64,000 nt of DNA, taken from NCBI RefSeq assembly GCF_910592395.1, contig NC_088308.1:12603001-12667000 (forward strand), read 5' to 3'. Position numbers and translations under genes: made by a program. Shown here one piece after another: positions 34,976-47,127 of this stretch. The DNA comes from Lineus longissimus. Taxonomy: Eukaryota; Nemertea; Pilidiophora; Heteronemertea; Lineidae. The notes under the pieces were generated by a model, which saw only the letters and a list, made by a program, of their open reading frames with translations, was not told the origin of the DNA and made no database searches. How positions within the stretch are numbered: position 1 is the first letter of the stretch; every line of letters begins with the position of its first letter.

Positions 34976-35757
34976 ACAATGCGCAATGGCTCCTGATTGC
35001 TGATTACTACTCGAAATTCCCTGTTGTGAGGAAAATACCGAGGCATTGCAGCAGTGCAGTAGTAGTTGCTGCAATGAAGCAAATATTCGGTGAATTTGGT
35101 ATTCCATTGGCATTATTCGATGACAACGGAGGACATTTCGTTAGTTCTGAATTTTAAGATTTTGCGAGTGCATGGTGATTCGACATCGTGACATCCTCAC
35201 CACGGTACCCAAGATCGAATGGATTTATTTAACGACAAGTCGTGATAGTAAAAAAACTGCTCGTCAAAGAAAAACATTCTGGAAGTGATCCAGAACTCGC
35301 ATTGTTGTGTTTGCGCTCAACGCCGATCAACAACCCACTGCCAAGTTCCGGTGAAATGTTGTTCGGGCATAAACTGCACGGAAATATTCCGACAACGATT
35401 CATAACACACTTCCTGATCGCGACGAGATAAACTCTCAGTTGACTCAAAGGCAGCAAAATCAGAAATTCTATCATGACAGGCACCCGAAGGACCTGCCAG
35501 AACTGAAACCGGGTCAAAGTGTCCAAATTCAGGATCTTAGAACGCGAAAGTGGTTACCAGCTGTGATAGACTCAAAATGTGCAGAACCACGCTCGTTTAT
35601 TGTGTCAACGCCAAACGGTACAAAACTGAGAAGGAATAGGCATCAAATTCGTGAGACACTAGAAAACTTCGCACCGCCTAAAGTGAAAAAGCCCACAGTG
35701 ACATTCGCTGAACCAAGTCAAAACATTGACAATCCTAAGATGCAGATGACTGGGTGA
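34976..35757 (+). pseudogene. Gypsy integrase core and C-terminal region
   Basis: After the insertion the frame encodes AQWLLIADYYSKFPVV with a catalytic Asp, then FGIPLALFDDNGGHFVSS with the second Asp. Frame changes follow. From 35242 the open frame carries LALLCLRSTPINNPLPSSGE (after the third catalytic region) and a C-terminal domain (LKPGQSVQIQDLRTRKWLPA), stopping at TGA 35755-35757. This is the usual end of Gypsy Pol in this clade; no envelope-like gene follows. Confidence 0.9.
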
Positions 35758-35900
35758 GCGCTGAACAGCTGCTCTCCTGGCCTCCTCAAACTTCTCCAAT
35801 TATCCTAGTGATGACAACTGACTTTCGCTTTAATTTCATTCCGAGTGATTTAGTGAATCTGTTGTGACCATGCTGATTTAGTTTATGTTGTCCTGGAGGG
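35758..35900 (+). other. Gypsy 3' untranslated remnant
   Basis: It lies between the pol stop and the 5' edge of the second CR1/L2-like element. The matching remainder appears to be near 40420-40484 before the 3' LTR. Confidence 0.45.
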
Positions 35901-38900
35901 CTTTTCACATGCTTTTGTGGTGTTGGATTTTGTCTCACTTGGTGAGTCCCAGACGGGGACCAGCCATTAGCACAGTATGTACAGTGGATATACACGAACA
36001 CTGCGGAATGTACAGGTACACAGTGACTGAGCTAAGTGACCTAAGGTCTGGTGTCAGGAAGGTGCATCCATTTCGAAGGATTTGATGCCTTGCCTAAGGA
36101 CAATGAACCCTTTACAAAAGGTGTTCAACTCGGCGTAAAAACAGGGCGGGGAAACATGTTAAAGGCATGTCAGAGGACAAGTGCATGAAATGGACTTGCT
36201 GGAATGCTCGTTCTCTGACTGGAAAGGTCACACCTCTATGTGAATCTGTGTTGTCTCATGACACAGACATTGTCATCGTTACAGAAACTTGGCTGACTGG
36301 TAGTGAAACGGATAGGATAACCATAGCCGGTGTGACAGACGTGCTGAAGGGATACAGTTTCATCCACGTGTCTCGGACACATAAACGAGGAGGGGGGTGT
36401 CGCTCTACTTCTTAGAGGGGGATTAACCTTCGAGCAACATACGCACGGCCCATTCCAGTTCTGCGTGGCTGTGTCAGTTACCACTGAGTGTGGATCAGTT
36501 AGGATCCTCATTGTCTACAGGCCTGACCCTTTTCCACGAAATGTCTCTTAGTTCATAGAAGAGTTCTCTTCTCTACTAGAGTGCCTTGTGTCCACAAGTA
36601 ATCTGCTGATTGTAGGCGATTTCAACATTCATGCAGACAAGCCTCAAAACCCTACTGTTTCCTCCTTCCAAGATTACCTGGATACTTTCGACCTCAAGCA
36701 ACTTGTGAATGAGCCAACCCACATCCGAGGCCATATGCTGGACTTGGTTATGTCAAGGAGTGGCCTGGATGACCTGGTCAAGATTGTTGCTGTCGACCCA
36801 TCGCTACCTCCAGATCACTTTGCCATTCATGGGATTGTAAAGTTACGTAAACCAAATCCTGAGTGCAAGACAGTTACGTTTTGGAAGCTCAGTAAAGTGA
36901 ATGCAGAGTCATTCTCTGTTGATCTGATGCAAACTGATCTCTTCATATCGCCGAATGATGACTTGAGCCAGCTGATTGATCAGTACAATACGTGTCTATC
37001 AGAAACTCTCGCCAAACATGTGCCACTGACCACACGGTCGATTGTGATGAAACCGAACTCTCCGTGGCTTGATGATGATATCCTGCAGGAAAGGCGCATT
37101 TGGCGCCAGCTCGAACGTAGATGGAGGAAGCATCCTATTGAGATCATCAGGCAGCTTTTCAGAGAACAAGCTCGAATTGTGTCGGGGAAAATCGAAGCAG
37201 CTAAACTATCCTACAACAAGAACAGGATTGCTGCCTGCAATCCGAAGGACCTCTTCAGAATTGTAGATGAACTTTTGGGCAGAGACAGATGTCCGGTTAC
37301 ACCAGACACCACTGACACTAAGGAGTTCAGCGACTTCTTCAGGGCCAAGGTTGGAAAGATACGGGATTCTTTAGATCAGAGGGGAGCTGACTCCAGCAGC
37401 TTCAGTTGCCCACATCCCGACAGGTCAACTCCACAGCTCCAAGCCTTTGATCCCACAACCGAGGATGAGGTCAGGAAGCTGATAATGCAGCTTCCTGCAA
37501 AGAGTTGTGAGTTGGACCCAATTCCAACATGGCTCCTGAAGAAGTGTTTGAACCCTGTACTCACAGTTCTGGTCAACATCATGAACAAATCATTGACCTG
37601 TGCTAGTGTCCTGTGCTCCTTGAAGTCTGCCATTGTCAAGCCACTGCTGAAAAAGCCATCACTCGACAAGGATTTGCTATCAAATTATCGCCCTGTGTCT
37701 AACCTCACATATTTGTCCAACTGATTGAACGCGTAGTAGCTACTCGCCTCCGATCTCACATGGCAGAGCACTCTCTATATGACCTACATCAATCTGGCTA
37801 TCGACCGAATCATGGTACTGAAACTGTTCTACTAAAGATGTTGGACCAGATTTTGACATCTCTCGACAGGGGAGAGGAAGTACTCTTGGTTTTGCTGGAT
37901 TTGTCAGCAGCCTTCGATACTGTCGATCATCACATTCTACTGGACAGGCTCCAAGAATGCGTTGGTCTTCAGGGTCAGGCACTGGAATGGTTTTCTTCCT
38001 ATTTGAAAGATAGAACTTTCTCTGTTAGCGTCAGCGGTAACATCTCGAGTAGTGTGCCCCTACGATACGGTGTGGGCTCAGTGTTGGGACCCGTGTTGTA
38101 TACTATCTACACGATCCCACTCAGCGATATCATGCATCATAACCAGGTTCCATTTGAGCTCTACGCTGACGACAACCAGCTGGTAGATTCCTTCCCATCT
38201 GGTCATCCTGTCCAGGGTCCTGCCATGGTAAAAAAGGTTCAAAAGTGCATCATTGATGTCAAAAAGTGGCTTTACGTCAACAAGTTAGCTCTAAATGCTC
38301 CAAAGACTGAGTTCATGGGCATTGTATCAAGTCGTAGACTTGGTTCAGTGCCTGAAATCACCATTGATGGTGTATCCATCTCAAGCTCCGAGTCGGTCAG
38401 AGATCTTGGTGTCAGGTTTGACAGAAACATGACTATGAAAGATCATATTCGCAACATGTGTAAATCCATGTACTTCTCATTGTACCGGATAGGTCGGATC
38501 TGCAAGTTCCTTGACCAAGCTAGTGCTGAACGCCTTGTCCATGCTTATGTCACCTCAAGGCTGGATATGAGCAATGGGCTTCTGTACGGTTTACCGGACC
38601 AAACCATTGTTCCGCTTAAGCGGGTACAGAACTCAGCCGCTAGGCTTATCTGTGGTACGAGGAAGCGTGATCACATCGCCCCCGTCTTGAAGCAGCTCCA
38701 TTGGCTCCCAGTTAAGAGCCGAGCTGTCTTCAAGGTGCTGGTGATGTGTTTCAAGGCCCTCAATGGACTAGCGCCATCATATCTGTCTTCACTTTTGCAG
38801 CGTAACGAAGGTTGGCGCCTTACCAGGTCATCCCAAAATGTCTCCTTGTACCTTGCTCAAAATCAAAGTACGGGGATCGCAGTTTCTCCGTGGCTGCCCC

Positions 38901-39095
38901 TTATCTCTGGAATCGACTCCCCAAAGCAAGTGCATCTGCTGAGACCCTCACTCAATTCAAATCCCTTCTTAAAACTCACTTGTACCAGAACGACTTGGAC
39001 AATAGCATGTTTTGTGCTCTATAGTAGAGTGAATTTATAATAGGTGCAAGAACCATAAACATTGAACATGCAGTGAAGAACTTGAACATGCAGTA
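35900..39095 (+). mobile_element. CR1/L2-like non-LTR retrotransposon, near full length
   Basis: It contains an endonuclease followed by a reverse transcriptase, both on +, with no LTRs. The 5' edge is unclear (35.9-36.0 kb). The 3' end has GAACATGCAGTGAAGAACTT and GAACATGCAGTAC, a short 3' direct repeat as in L2/CR1 tails. It lies within Gypsy sequence downstream of pol and is followed by a separate tandem-repeat element. Confidence 0.85.
36167..39040 (+). pseudogene. CR1/L2-like ORF2: APE endonuclease and reverse transcriptase
   Basis: Frames 36167-36415, 36588-37724 and 37760-39040 make one ~950-residue protein. The endonuclease has WNARSL (Asn), VTETWL (Glu), IVGDFNIHADKP (Asp, Asn) and DHFAIHG (His). 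The RT has QSGYRPNHGTETVL, LDLSAAFDTVDHHILL (Asp) and FELYADDNQL (YADD). The C-terminal region has RLVHAYVTSRLDMSNGLLYG and HWLPVKSRAVFKVL. Disabling changes are a frameshift at the GGAGGGGGG run near 36400, a TAG near 36550, and a one-base loss near 37720. The protein would nick DNA and copy its RNA onto the nick. Confidence 0.92.
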
Positions 39096-40010
39096 CACTA
39101 TTATTATGCCCCCGCTAAAGTGGGGGCATTATGTTCTTAGGTGGTTTCCGGCCGCGTCCGCCGCACTGAATTCCAGACTATAACTCAAGAACCCCTTGCT
39201 CGGCTGACTTGAAATTTTTAGGGGGTGTAGGCCTAGTGTGTCAAAGGGTCCCTATTTTTTTTTGTCGCGTTCCAAAATCCAATATGGCCGCCAGCCGCCA
39301 TCTTAGATTTTCGCATTCCGCTCGTTTACTAGAGAACCGGAGGTCCAACAGTCTTCAAACTTTTGTGATGTGATGGTCTATGGTAGGGGAGGTTCCCTAT
39401 CGATTTTGGGCCCGAACCGAAATCAAAGATGGCCACCAGCCACCATCTTATATTTTCGCATTCCGCTCGTTAACTAGAGAACCGGAGGTCCAACAGTCTT
39501 CAAACTTTTGTGGCGTGATGGTCTATGGTAGGGGAGGTTCCCTATTGATTTTGGGCCCGACCCGAAAGTGGGGGCATTATGTTCTTAGGTGGTTTCCGGC
39601 CGCGTCCGCCGCGTCCGCCGCACTGAATTCCAGACTATAACTCAAGAACACCTTGCTCGGCTGACTTGAAATTTTTAGGGGGTGTAGGCCTAGTGTGTCA
39701 AAGGGTCCCTATTGTTTTTTGTCGCGTTCCAAAATCCAATATGGCCGCCAGCCGCCATCTTAGATTTTTGCATTCCGCTCGTTTACTAGAGAACCGGAGG
39801 TCCAGCAGTCTTCAAACTTTTGTGGTGTGATGGTCTATGGTAGGGGAGGTTCCCTATCGATTTTGGGCCCGAACCGAAATCAAAGATGGCCACCAGCCAC
39901 CATCTTAGATTTTCGCATTCCGCTCGTTAACTAGAGAACCGGAGGTCCAACAGTCTTCAAACTTTTGTGGCGTGATGGTCTATAGTAGGGGCAGTAATAG
40001 TAATAGTAAC
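39096..40010 (+). repeat. GCCCCCGC palindrome-headed tandem repeat, two ~440-bp units
   Basis: It starts ATTATGCCCCCGCTAAAGTG with partner GGGGGCAT, followed by GTTTCCGGCCGCGTCCGCCG. The block TATGTTCTTAGGTGGTTTCC starts two long units (about 39130 and 39577). Within each, CGCTCGTTnACTAGAGAACC and AAAGATGGCCACCAGCCACC repeat at about 160-bp spacing. The head resembles the 5' palindromes of the HINE-like families, but I do not see a clear 3' hairpin end. Confidence 0.7.
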
Positions 40011-40484
40011 AGCCACAGAGAAGATATTATCGTATTTATGCGCTTATAAGCGCACTGCGCTTATATTCGAGGTGCGCTTATAGCCACAATTTCATATTTA
40101 TAGGCTAAATAACGCGCGCAATGAACATATTAACACACCGAACACACCAGAGCGGGGCATACATTCGCAATTTGCCCCAATTGCGTTATATGTTTCTAGT
40201 TGACTCTGATTTTATCATGTTCATAATTCTACAGATATAATGCTCGCAACAAGGTTTTGTTTTTATTGACATTTGGATAATTAGTAACTCTGTACAGTTG
40301 AATTGAATTTGTGGCATTATTTGAGATTGAAAAAAACTTCTAAAAAAAAATTGAACTTTTTGGAATTTGATGTTTGATGATAACTTTGTTACTTTGGTTA
40401 TAGTTGTTACATAAGTTGGCATAGCGTGATATAGTTTTAATGTGCATCTTGCAGATAATTGTTTTAGCTCCTGGATAAGGGGGA
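40011..40484 (+). other. AT-rich Gypsy 3' region with polypurine tract
   Basis: TGCGCTTATA-type short repeats occur at about 40040-40090. The run GGATAAGGGGGA directly precedes the 3' LTR at 40485 and fits the plus-strand priming site. The rest has no recognised feature. Confidence 0.55.
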
Positions 40485-40649
40485 TGTAATGAATTGAATT
40501 TTACCGCCGCACTGCACTTACAGCACAGGATCATGGGATTGTATTATGTAAGGGGTTCAGCCATGTTTTTATTCTTATGCCGGTCGCTGATAATAAAGCT
40601 CTATGAAAGACATCTGATTTGTCCAATATATTAATCACCGACTATTACA
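40485..40649 (+). repeat. Gypsy 3' LTR
   Basis: It begins TGTAATGAATTG, ends CGACTATTACA, is 165 bp like the 5' LTR and has AATAAA at 40592-40597. AGGTT follows. Confidence 0.93.
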
Positions 40650-40960
40650 AGGTTCCTTTCAATAAAGGGTGCCATCAACTATCTAAGATTGCGGCTAGGG
40701 TAGCCATCTTGAAATCTGTTTCCGGGTATTTAAAGGAGAACGCTTTCTTGGAATGCAATGATTTTCATTCTAGAGACTGCCAATGGTAAGATAAAGGTTT
40801 CATTTGATAATGGGCACAATGAACTTTCCAAGATGGCCATCACAGAAGCCATCTTGATTTCCGTTTCCACTGAACTGAAGAACTTCCCCTCACTTCAATG
40901 TAATTTCTTTGTCATGTATTGAAGATGGCTGGAGGAAGATCCCTTTCATTTTTTGTGAAC
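40650..40960 (+). repeat. ~145-bp tandem units, right part
   Basis: Continuation of the array cut by the Gypsy insertion, with GGGTGCCATCAACTATCTAA, GCCATCTTGAAATCTG, GGAGAACGC and TTTTCATTCTAGAGACTGCC in the same order as 17200-17430. Confidence 0.75.
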
Positions 40961-41063
40961 CACAGGTATATTCAGCTTCTGCTTCTGCAACTGGTATTTC
41001 CATTGTGACATTGCCCATTTTTAAAGTCCTATGATGGCATTTAAACAATTTACTTGACTACAC

Positions 41064-41366
41064 TTGAACAATCCTGTGACAGTCGCATCAATGTCATTGG
41101 CCTCAGACACTACTGCACAGATTAACCTTCGTGCTCCCACTGTGATACTTTGCGATTTCAACGTTGACTCATCAAAAATATCTTCTATTTCTACGCACTT
41201 CTTCCAAGACCTTGGGTTCTGTGTGTATCTACAAGATGGTCTGACAACGGATGGAATGACAAAAATAGATCACATATTCGCAAATTGCAAACATGGAGAA
41301 TTTCAGACTGGCACAGCAGAGACCTATTTCTCCTATCACCAAGCTGTGTGGATTTCATTCTTATAG
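41064..41366 (+). pseudogene. Endonuclease/exonuclease/phosphatase-like fragment
   Basis: The frame encodes TVILCDFNVDSSKISS, FFQDLGFCVYLQDGLTTDGM, TKIDHIFANC and TYFSYHQAVWISF. DFN, the TT.....IDH block and the terminal SYH..VW correspond to the C-terminal half of EEP-type endonucleases. Such a domain occurs in non-LTR retrotransposons and also as the C-terminal endonuclease of Helentron replicative helicases. No RT or helicase is next to it, so the parent element cannot be settled. Helentron origin would fit the many HINE-like repeats in the window. Confidence 0.6.
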
Positions 41367-42226
41367 AATATTCACCATATTTCCATTAGTAAGAGTGCAC
41401 TGTTCTTTCCATAAATGTAACAACGTTTCACTATAGGAATTAACCAACACCCATTTAACCCCTTTTGTGCTAGTGCAACAAATTTGTTGTTTACATAACA
41501 TACTATGAGACCTACAACACATATGCGGTATCACTACCACACTATAAATGACTGCTTGAAATCCATCATACTGATTTATCTACAGCGATTTGCTTCACCA
41601 TGATCAACTCATACAACTTCAGCACTAAAGGGGTTGAAGGAAAGCAGCGGTCTTTCATTGTAGAAATAGACCAAAAACCTCGATTCATTCACATTTTATT
41701 TCAATTTAATTCTAAGACATCAAAATGAGTCATAAATCACCAGACAATTTTACGAATCTCTGCATGGGGTTCAGAAATTATGTGATATCCATTTCATTTG
41801 ACGTTCCTCAAAGTTTTGAGAATCCGGAAAATGGCGGATTGCTGTCAGCAGATTCGCATATTCAGGCCGGAATCTTTCGTCACGTGTGCTCTAAACAAAT
41901 GTTAAGGTCATTATGGTGTGGACATATTAACTTGTTTATGACACTGGTGTAGAGAATGGTCGTAATGAATTAACTTGTCTAAAACAGTAAAGGGGTTAAA
42001 AAAGGTCCAGACTGCCTTAACTGCTTGCCCCAAGGTTGTGACCATGTACAACTTGACTGGTTTTTCACAAACTGTTCTTCAAAGGAATTGAAACAATGGT
42101 CTAGACTGCATTGACTAGTTGTCCTAGGCTGTGACCATGCATCAAATGTACTGGTTTGTCTCAAGCTGAACTTCAATGGATTTGATGTAAAGGTTCAGAC
42201 TGCAGTTACTGGTGTCTGGCATGCCA
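41367..42226 (+). other. Unassigned intronic sequence
   Basis: No element ends are recognised. GGTTTGTCTCAAGCTGAACTTC- and AAGGTTCAGACTGCAG-like phrases recur loosely between 42000 and 42210, suggesting a degraded tandem repeat. Confidence 0.4.
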
Positions 42227-43381
42227 AAGCAGAATTTATTCAGGACAAGCTTTTTACATCAGGACTGAATTTTTACGCCAGAATCACCCTACAAATTGCA
42301 CAATTGTACGAGAATTTATCTCAGGACAAAGATTTTACAACACCAGGTAAAATATTCCTATCCGTGTATATCTTTATTCCCTTCAGAATAATATATTTTC
42401 ACGTTTAAAAAAAAAATTGTCAGGACGAAAAATACGGCAGGACTTTTTTTCCTTCAGAATTTTTTCGACGTCAGGACGTTTTGCGGGCAGAACGAAAAAA
42501 TTCTCGCAGAATTCACGTGACTCCTGCCAGCGATTACGTGACTCCTGGCAGAAATCACGTGACCGCAAAAACGATGATATCGCGCATCATCGCTGCGTTT
42601 CCATTTGCCATTTCTGTGTTTTGCCAATTCGCTTAGTCCAGATAACCTCGACCCTATCCACCGCGCAGCGGAGGGTCGAGGACGCCTCGTTGATTTACAG
42701 TTGACGAACGATATTGTATGTTCATGCATGTTGATACTCGGCACCCTGGAATCAATGATTTTTCACTGTGCTCAAGGTTACCGGGGAAACCCTAATTCCA
42801 GTGCAATATGTACTATCCAATATGCAGTGGCTTGGCTGAGTTTGGTGGTGTTTTATCATTAAAAGTAAGTAAGTACTAGGGTTTAATGCCGATTTGATTA
42901 CACATTAGGGTTAAGAGAAATATGATGGTCCTCGACCCTCTGCTGTGCTGCGGATAGGGTCGGGGATAGGGTTACCTGGACTAAGAGAATTGGCAAAACA
43001 CAGAAATGGCAAATGGAAACGCAGCGATGATGCGCAACGTCATCGTTTTCGCGGTCACGTGATTTTTGCCAAGAGTCACGTGATCGCTGGCAGGTGTCAC
43101 TTGAATTCTGCGAGAATTTTTCGTTCTGCCCGCGAAACGTCCTGACGTTGAAAGAATTCTGAAGGAAAAAAAGTCCTGCCGTATTTTTCGTCCTGACAAT
43201 TTTTTTTGAAACGTGAAAATATATTATTCTGAGGGGAAAAAAATACATGGATAGGAATATTTAACCTGGTATTGTGAAATCTTTGTCCTGAGATAAATTC
43301 TTGTACAATTTCGCAATTTGTAGCGTGATTCTGGGGTAAAAATTCAGTCCTGATGTAAAAAATTTGTCCTGAATAAATTCC
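42227..43381. mobile_element. Foldback element with ~450-bp inverted arms
   Basis: Left arm 42227-42680 and right arm 42925-43381 are inverted copies at roughly 90% identity, around a ~245-bp centre. Arms begin CAGAATTTATTCAGGACAAG or CGGAATTTATTCAGGACAAA. The 8-bp repeat GCATGCCA lies at 42219-42226 and 43382-43389, as for a hAT-type duplication. The inner arm regions carry CACGTG motifs (near 42513, 42555, 43053, 43077). Mirror open frames in the two arms share MSGRKIRQDFFSFRI but look fortuitous. No transposase is present. Confidence 0.88.
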
Positions 43382-43389
43382 GCATGCCA

Positions 43390-44202
<813 letters not shown>

Positions 44203-44310
44203 TAAAGGCAACCAGTTTGGGAGGGGGTGAGAATGCCTCAGAGTGCTGATCTATGAATTGCATCAGATAAAAAAACCAGAGTCAGTCTCCAGGCTGACTT
44301 TGGCCTTAAT

Positions 44311-44475
44311 ATGCAATTGAACCTCTCTTTTAAGGACACCGTTGGGACTGACAAGTGCTGTCCTTAATTGAGAGGTGTCCTGATTAGAGTGGTCAAATTG
44401 AATAGAAACAACCAATTTGGGACCAAAGCTAGTGTCCTTAATAGAGAGGTGTCCGCTAATAGAGGTTCCACTGTA
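44311..44475. mobile_element. Tigger-like MITE, copy 2
   Basis: GAACCTCTCTTTTAAGGACA at the left is matched by AGAGAGGTGTCCGCTAATAG and GAGGTTCCACTGTA at the right. The left tip is degraded. Confidence 0.7.
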
Positions 44476-44641
44476 TTTGAAAGGCTTTGTGTGTTGCATT
44501 ATGAATAAGAACACACTTTCTCCAGTGTTTTGTTGAGTAATTGAACAAATGAGAGCTCATTGGGCCAAACAGTAAATTAAGCGAACCGTTAATTGGTTGT
44601 TATAAGTGAGAAAGTAAACCGGAATTTACCAATTTCGAAAA

Positions 44642-44824
44642 TACAGTAGAACCTCTCACAAATTACAGTAGACACCCTCGGGACTGAAAAATATTGTCCT
44701 TAATTGATATGTGTCCTGATTAGAATGTCGAATCGAATGGCAACAATGAATTTGGGACCAGAACTAGCGTCCTTAATAGAGAGGGGTCCTTATTAGAGAG
44801 GGAGCTAAGGGAGGTTCTACTGTA
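44642..44824. mobile_element. Tigger-like MITE, copy 3
   Basis: TACAGTAGAACCTCTCACA at the left and GGGAGGTTCTACTGTA at the right, with TA at both edges. Confidence 0.75.
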
Positions 44825-44933
44825 TTCCAGTGTCCAGATCACTAAATCTAAATTTTCAATGCAGAGACTGGCTTTTCTGTTAAAATGACTTTTTATGGGA
44901 ATAAGATAACCAGCTGAATGTTTTTTTTGCTTA

Positions 44934-45890
44934 TTTTTAGCTTCGCTAGCAATTTTTAATTGTCAGCGAAGCTTATCGCATACAGTCTTTCTATCGTTGA
45001 AACCATTGGGAAAGTAGTACGGCGAAAATCATGTACGATAACCTGATCACCCTGAAGACGAAGTTTACATACAGCTGCATATACAAAGATGACGCGTAGT
45101 ATCTTTTTCTCTACCAACGTACGAACCTGCAATAAAATTTGTTCATGCGCACAGATATATAGTGCTTGATCCCGTGTAAGCTAAAACTTAAAGATTACAA
45201 AATTAAATATTTCTAATATGCAGGTCTAAAGTCTCGAATCGATTTTCCTTACCTGTCCAATTTGGTAATAAAATCCCGAGCGAAAAATGAAATCGAGAAA
45301 AAATGGCGGATGCCGGAAAAGTGCATTGGTAGTTCATCCGCTTATCACCGGAAAGCCCTCGATCTTTACTTTTAGGGTGCTAAATTTCAAAATACATGAA
45401 GTCATTCGAGGTATTCCCCAAAAAACATGCGGTGTTTGCGTGCATGAATGAAACTTCTGCCGCGTTCACCCCTGCTGCAGGCCTTTCCACTACACGCTTT
45501 GCAGTATATCGTTGTATAGAAGGCGGACGTACAGAGAATAGAAGAGCTGTTGTAGTCTCCGTTTATTCCGTTCCTTCCCACGTGTATACATCGTGAGTTG
45601 CACTAATGTTAGACTTATGGGTTACACACGAGACTAACACTGAACACCCGGCTCGTTTGATTATGAATGACCTAAATAACCTGCAGGTGACATGGCTTAT
45701 TCTAGACCATGTTGACCTGATACAAGTGCACTTGTTGTGTATGGTATTATGTATCGAAGAACCGCAACCTGATCATGAAGTCAAATCAGGACGTCAATTA
45801 AATAAGTTTGTAGCAAGCAATCTGATTGACATGTCTGACACACTGTAACTGTCCACCAAGCGAAGCTATCATAGCTGCCAGGCTCTAGTT
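44934..45890 (+). mobile_element. HINE-like element, AGCTTCGCT family
   Basis: It starts TTTTTAGCTTCGCTAGCAAT with palindrome partner TTGTCAGCGAAGCT. It ends ACCAAGCGAAGCTATCATAG with an AGCT...AGCT hairpin and CTCTAGTTT. AGCTTCGCT is therefore inverted at the two ends, as in the other families. Length is about 955 bp; open frames at 45396-45596 and 45606-45848 are not recognised. The 5' microsatellite is missing in this family. Confidence 0.6.
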
Positions 45891-47127
45891 TAATTTTCAT
45901 GATCCACTAGGGAAAAAGAACCACGCCCACTTTTGGTGAAAATCATTCTGGGGTCAATTTCAAGTGCATACATCTCATTAACTATGACATGATACTGATA
46001 ACTATGCCAAGATACTGAAACTTCCCATATCAATAAAACTGGAGCTATAGAATGAGAAAATAGTAAATTAATCTGAACAATGTTATTTTGTCTTTAGAAG
46101 ATCATCACACAAACTTACGAAATTATCGAAATACACAAATATTACGATTTTTGAGTAGATTTCAAGGAGATTTTTCCAAAAAACTGCTACATACAGAAGG
46201 TTGATATTTGCAACACATATAGAACAGTATTAACTTGTTTAGAAAAAAATGGGATAATTTTATCACTTCATATTTGCTATATGCTAGATATCAGCTCTCA
46301 AATAATGTCATAAATTGACCACGCCCACTTTTCAAAAGTCTGGAAAACTATGATTAATTCAAAAAATATATTTTGATGCATGGTAAAAAATCTCATTGCG
46401 CATAGTGAATGCCACATAAAAAGTAAATTGTATTCAAGCATTGGATGCCTAAGATACCAAGAATTATCTAAGCAGATTGGCAGCATGTTCACGGGAAGTG
46501 CCTGAAAAACAATTCACTAAAACCGCATTTGGGAAATTTTGAAATAGGTCCGGTCCAAAATGTAAACCAGCCACAAAAACCACCAACCTCGGACAGTTAT
46601 CTCAAATAATTCCCTTTTTTGCCAATATTAATGATTTAATACAACCCTTTAGATGTGAATTATCTCCATCACTTGTCAATAGGTTACACATGAAGTTTTT
46701 TTTGAAGGGAAATAAAAAGTATGAACAAACCTTGATATTCGACGCCATTTTGGCCAGCGACGATCCAGCAACTTCAATAAAATCCCATTGAGTATAAATG
46801 TTTTACTGTTCCTAAAACAATATTATATCAATGCACAGATTGGCGGAGATGTATTTGATCGAAAAGTGTCTAAAATATTTGAAGAAAGTATGAGAAATTC
46901 ATGCCCGTGCAGTTCATTGATGGGTCAATCGATTTTGAAAATTCGACGTCACAGACATGCTGCCTGCCCTGTCAATCAAACTCAGGAAATTTGATTGGCT
47001 GGAACTAACTAACACCCGTCCAACAAACCAATCAGAGCCAAGCTTTGAGCCAACACCTAGTTCAGTCGGCGTCTGATTATACACCAACTCGACATGCGCT
47101 TGGACAAACGTGTGAGACCATCCAGAG
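45891..47127 (+). other. Unassigned intronic sequence
   Basis: CCACGCCCACTTTTG occurs twice in opposite settings (about 45921 and 46319). No element ends or coding similarity seen. Confidence 0.45.

Larger units (their letters stand above)
17438..40649 (+). mobile_element. Gypsy LTR retrotransposon, expanded to 23.2 kb by nested insertions
   Basis: Two 165-bp LTRs in direct orientation bound the element and differ at about 7 positions. A 5-bp duplication AGGTT lies outside each (17433-17437 and 40650-40654). A primer-binding-type sequence (GGTGGCAGCGG) follows the 5' LTR and a polypurine run (AAGGGGGA) precedes the 3' LTR. Own coding parts are gag (17741-18076) and pol (31226-32480, 32480-32882, 34976-35757), all broken. 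The rest is later insertions. LTR divergence (~4%) suggests moderate age, with all nested insertions younger. Confidence 0.93.

Noticed and set aside
42417-43199. Two similar open frames on opposite strands sharing an N-terminal sequence
   Set aside because: They lie in the mirrored arms of a foldback element; the frame is short, degraded and without family similarity.
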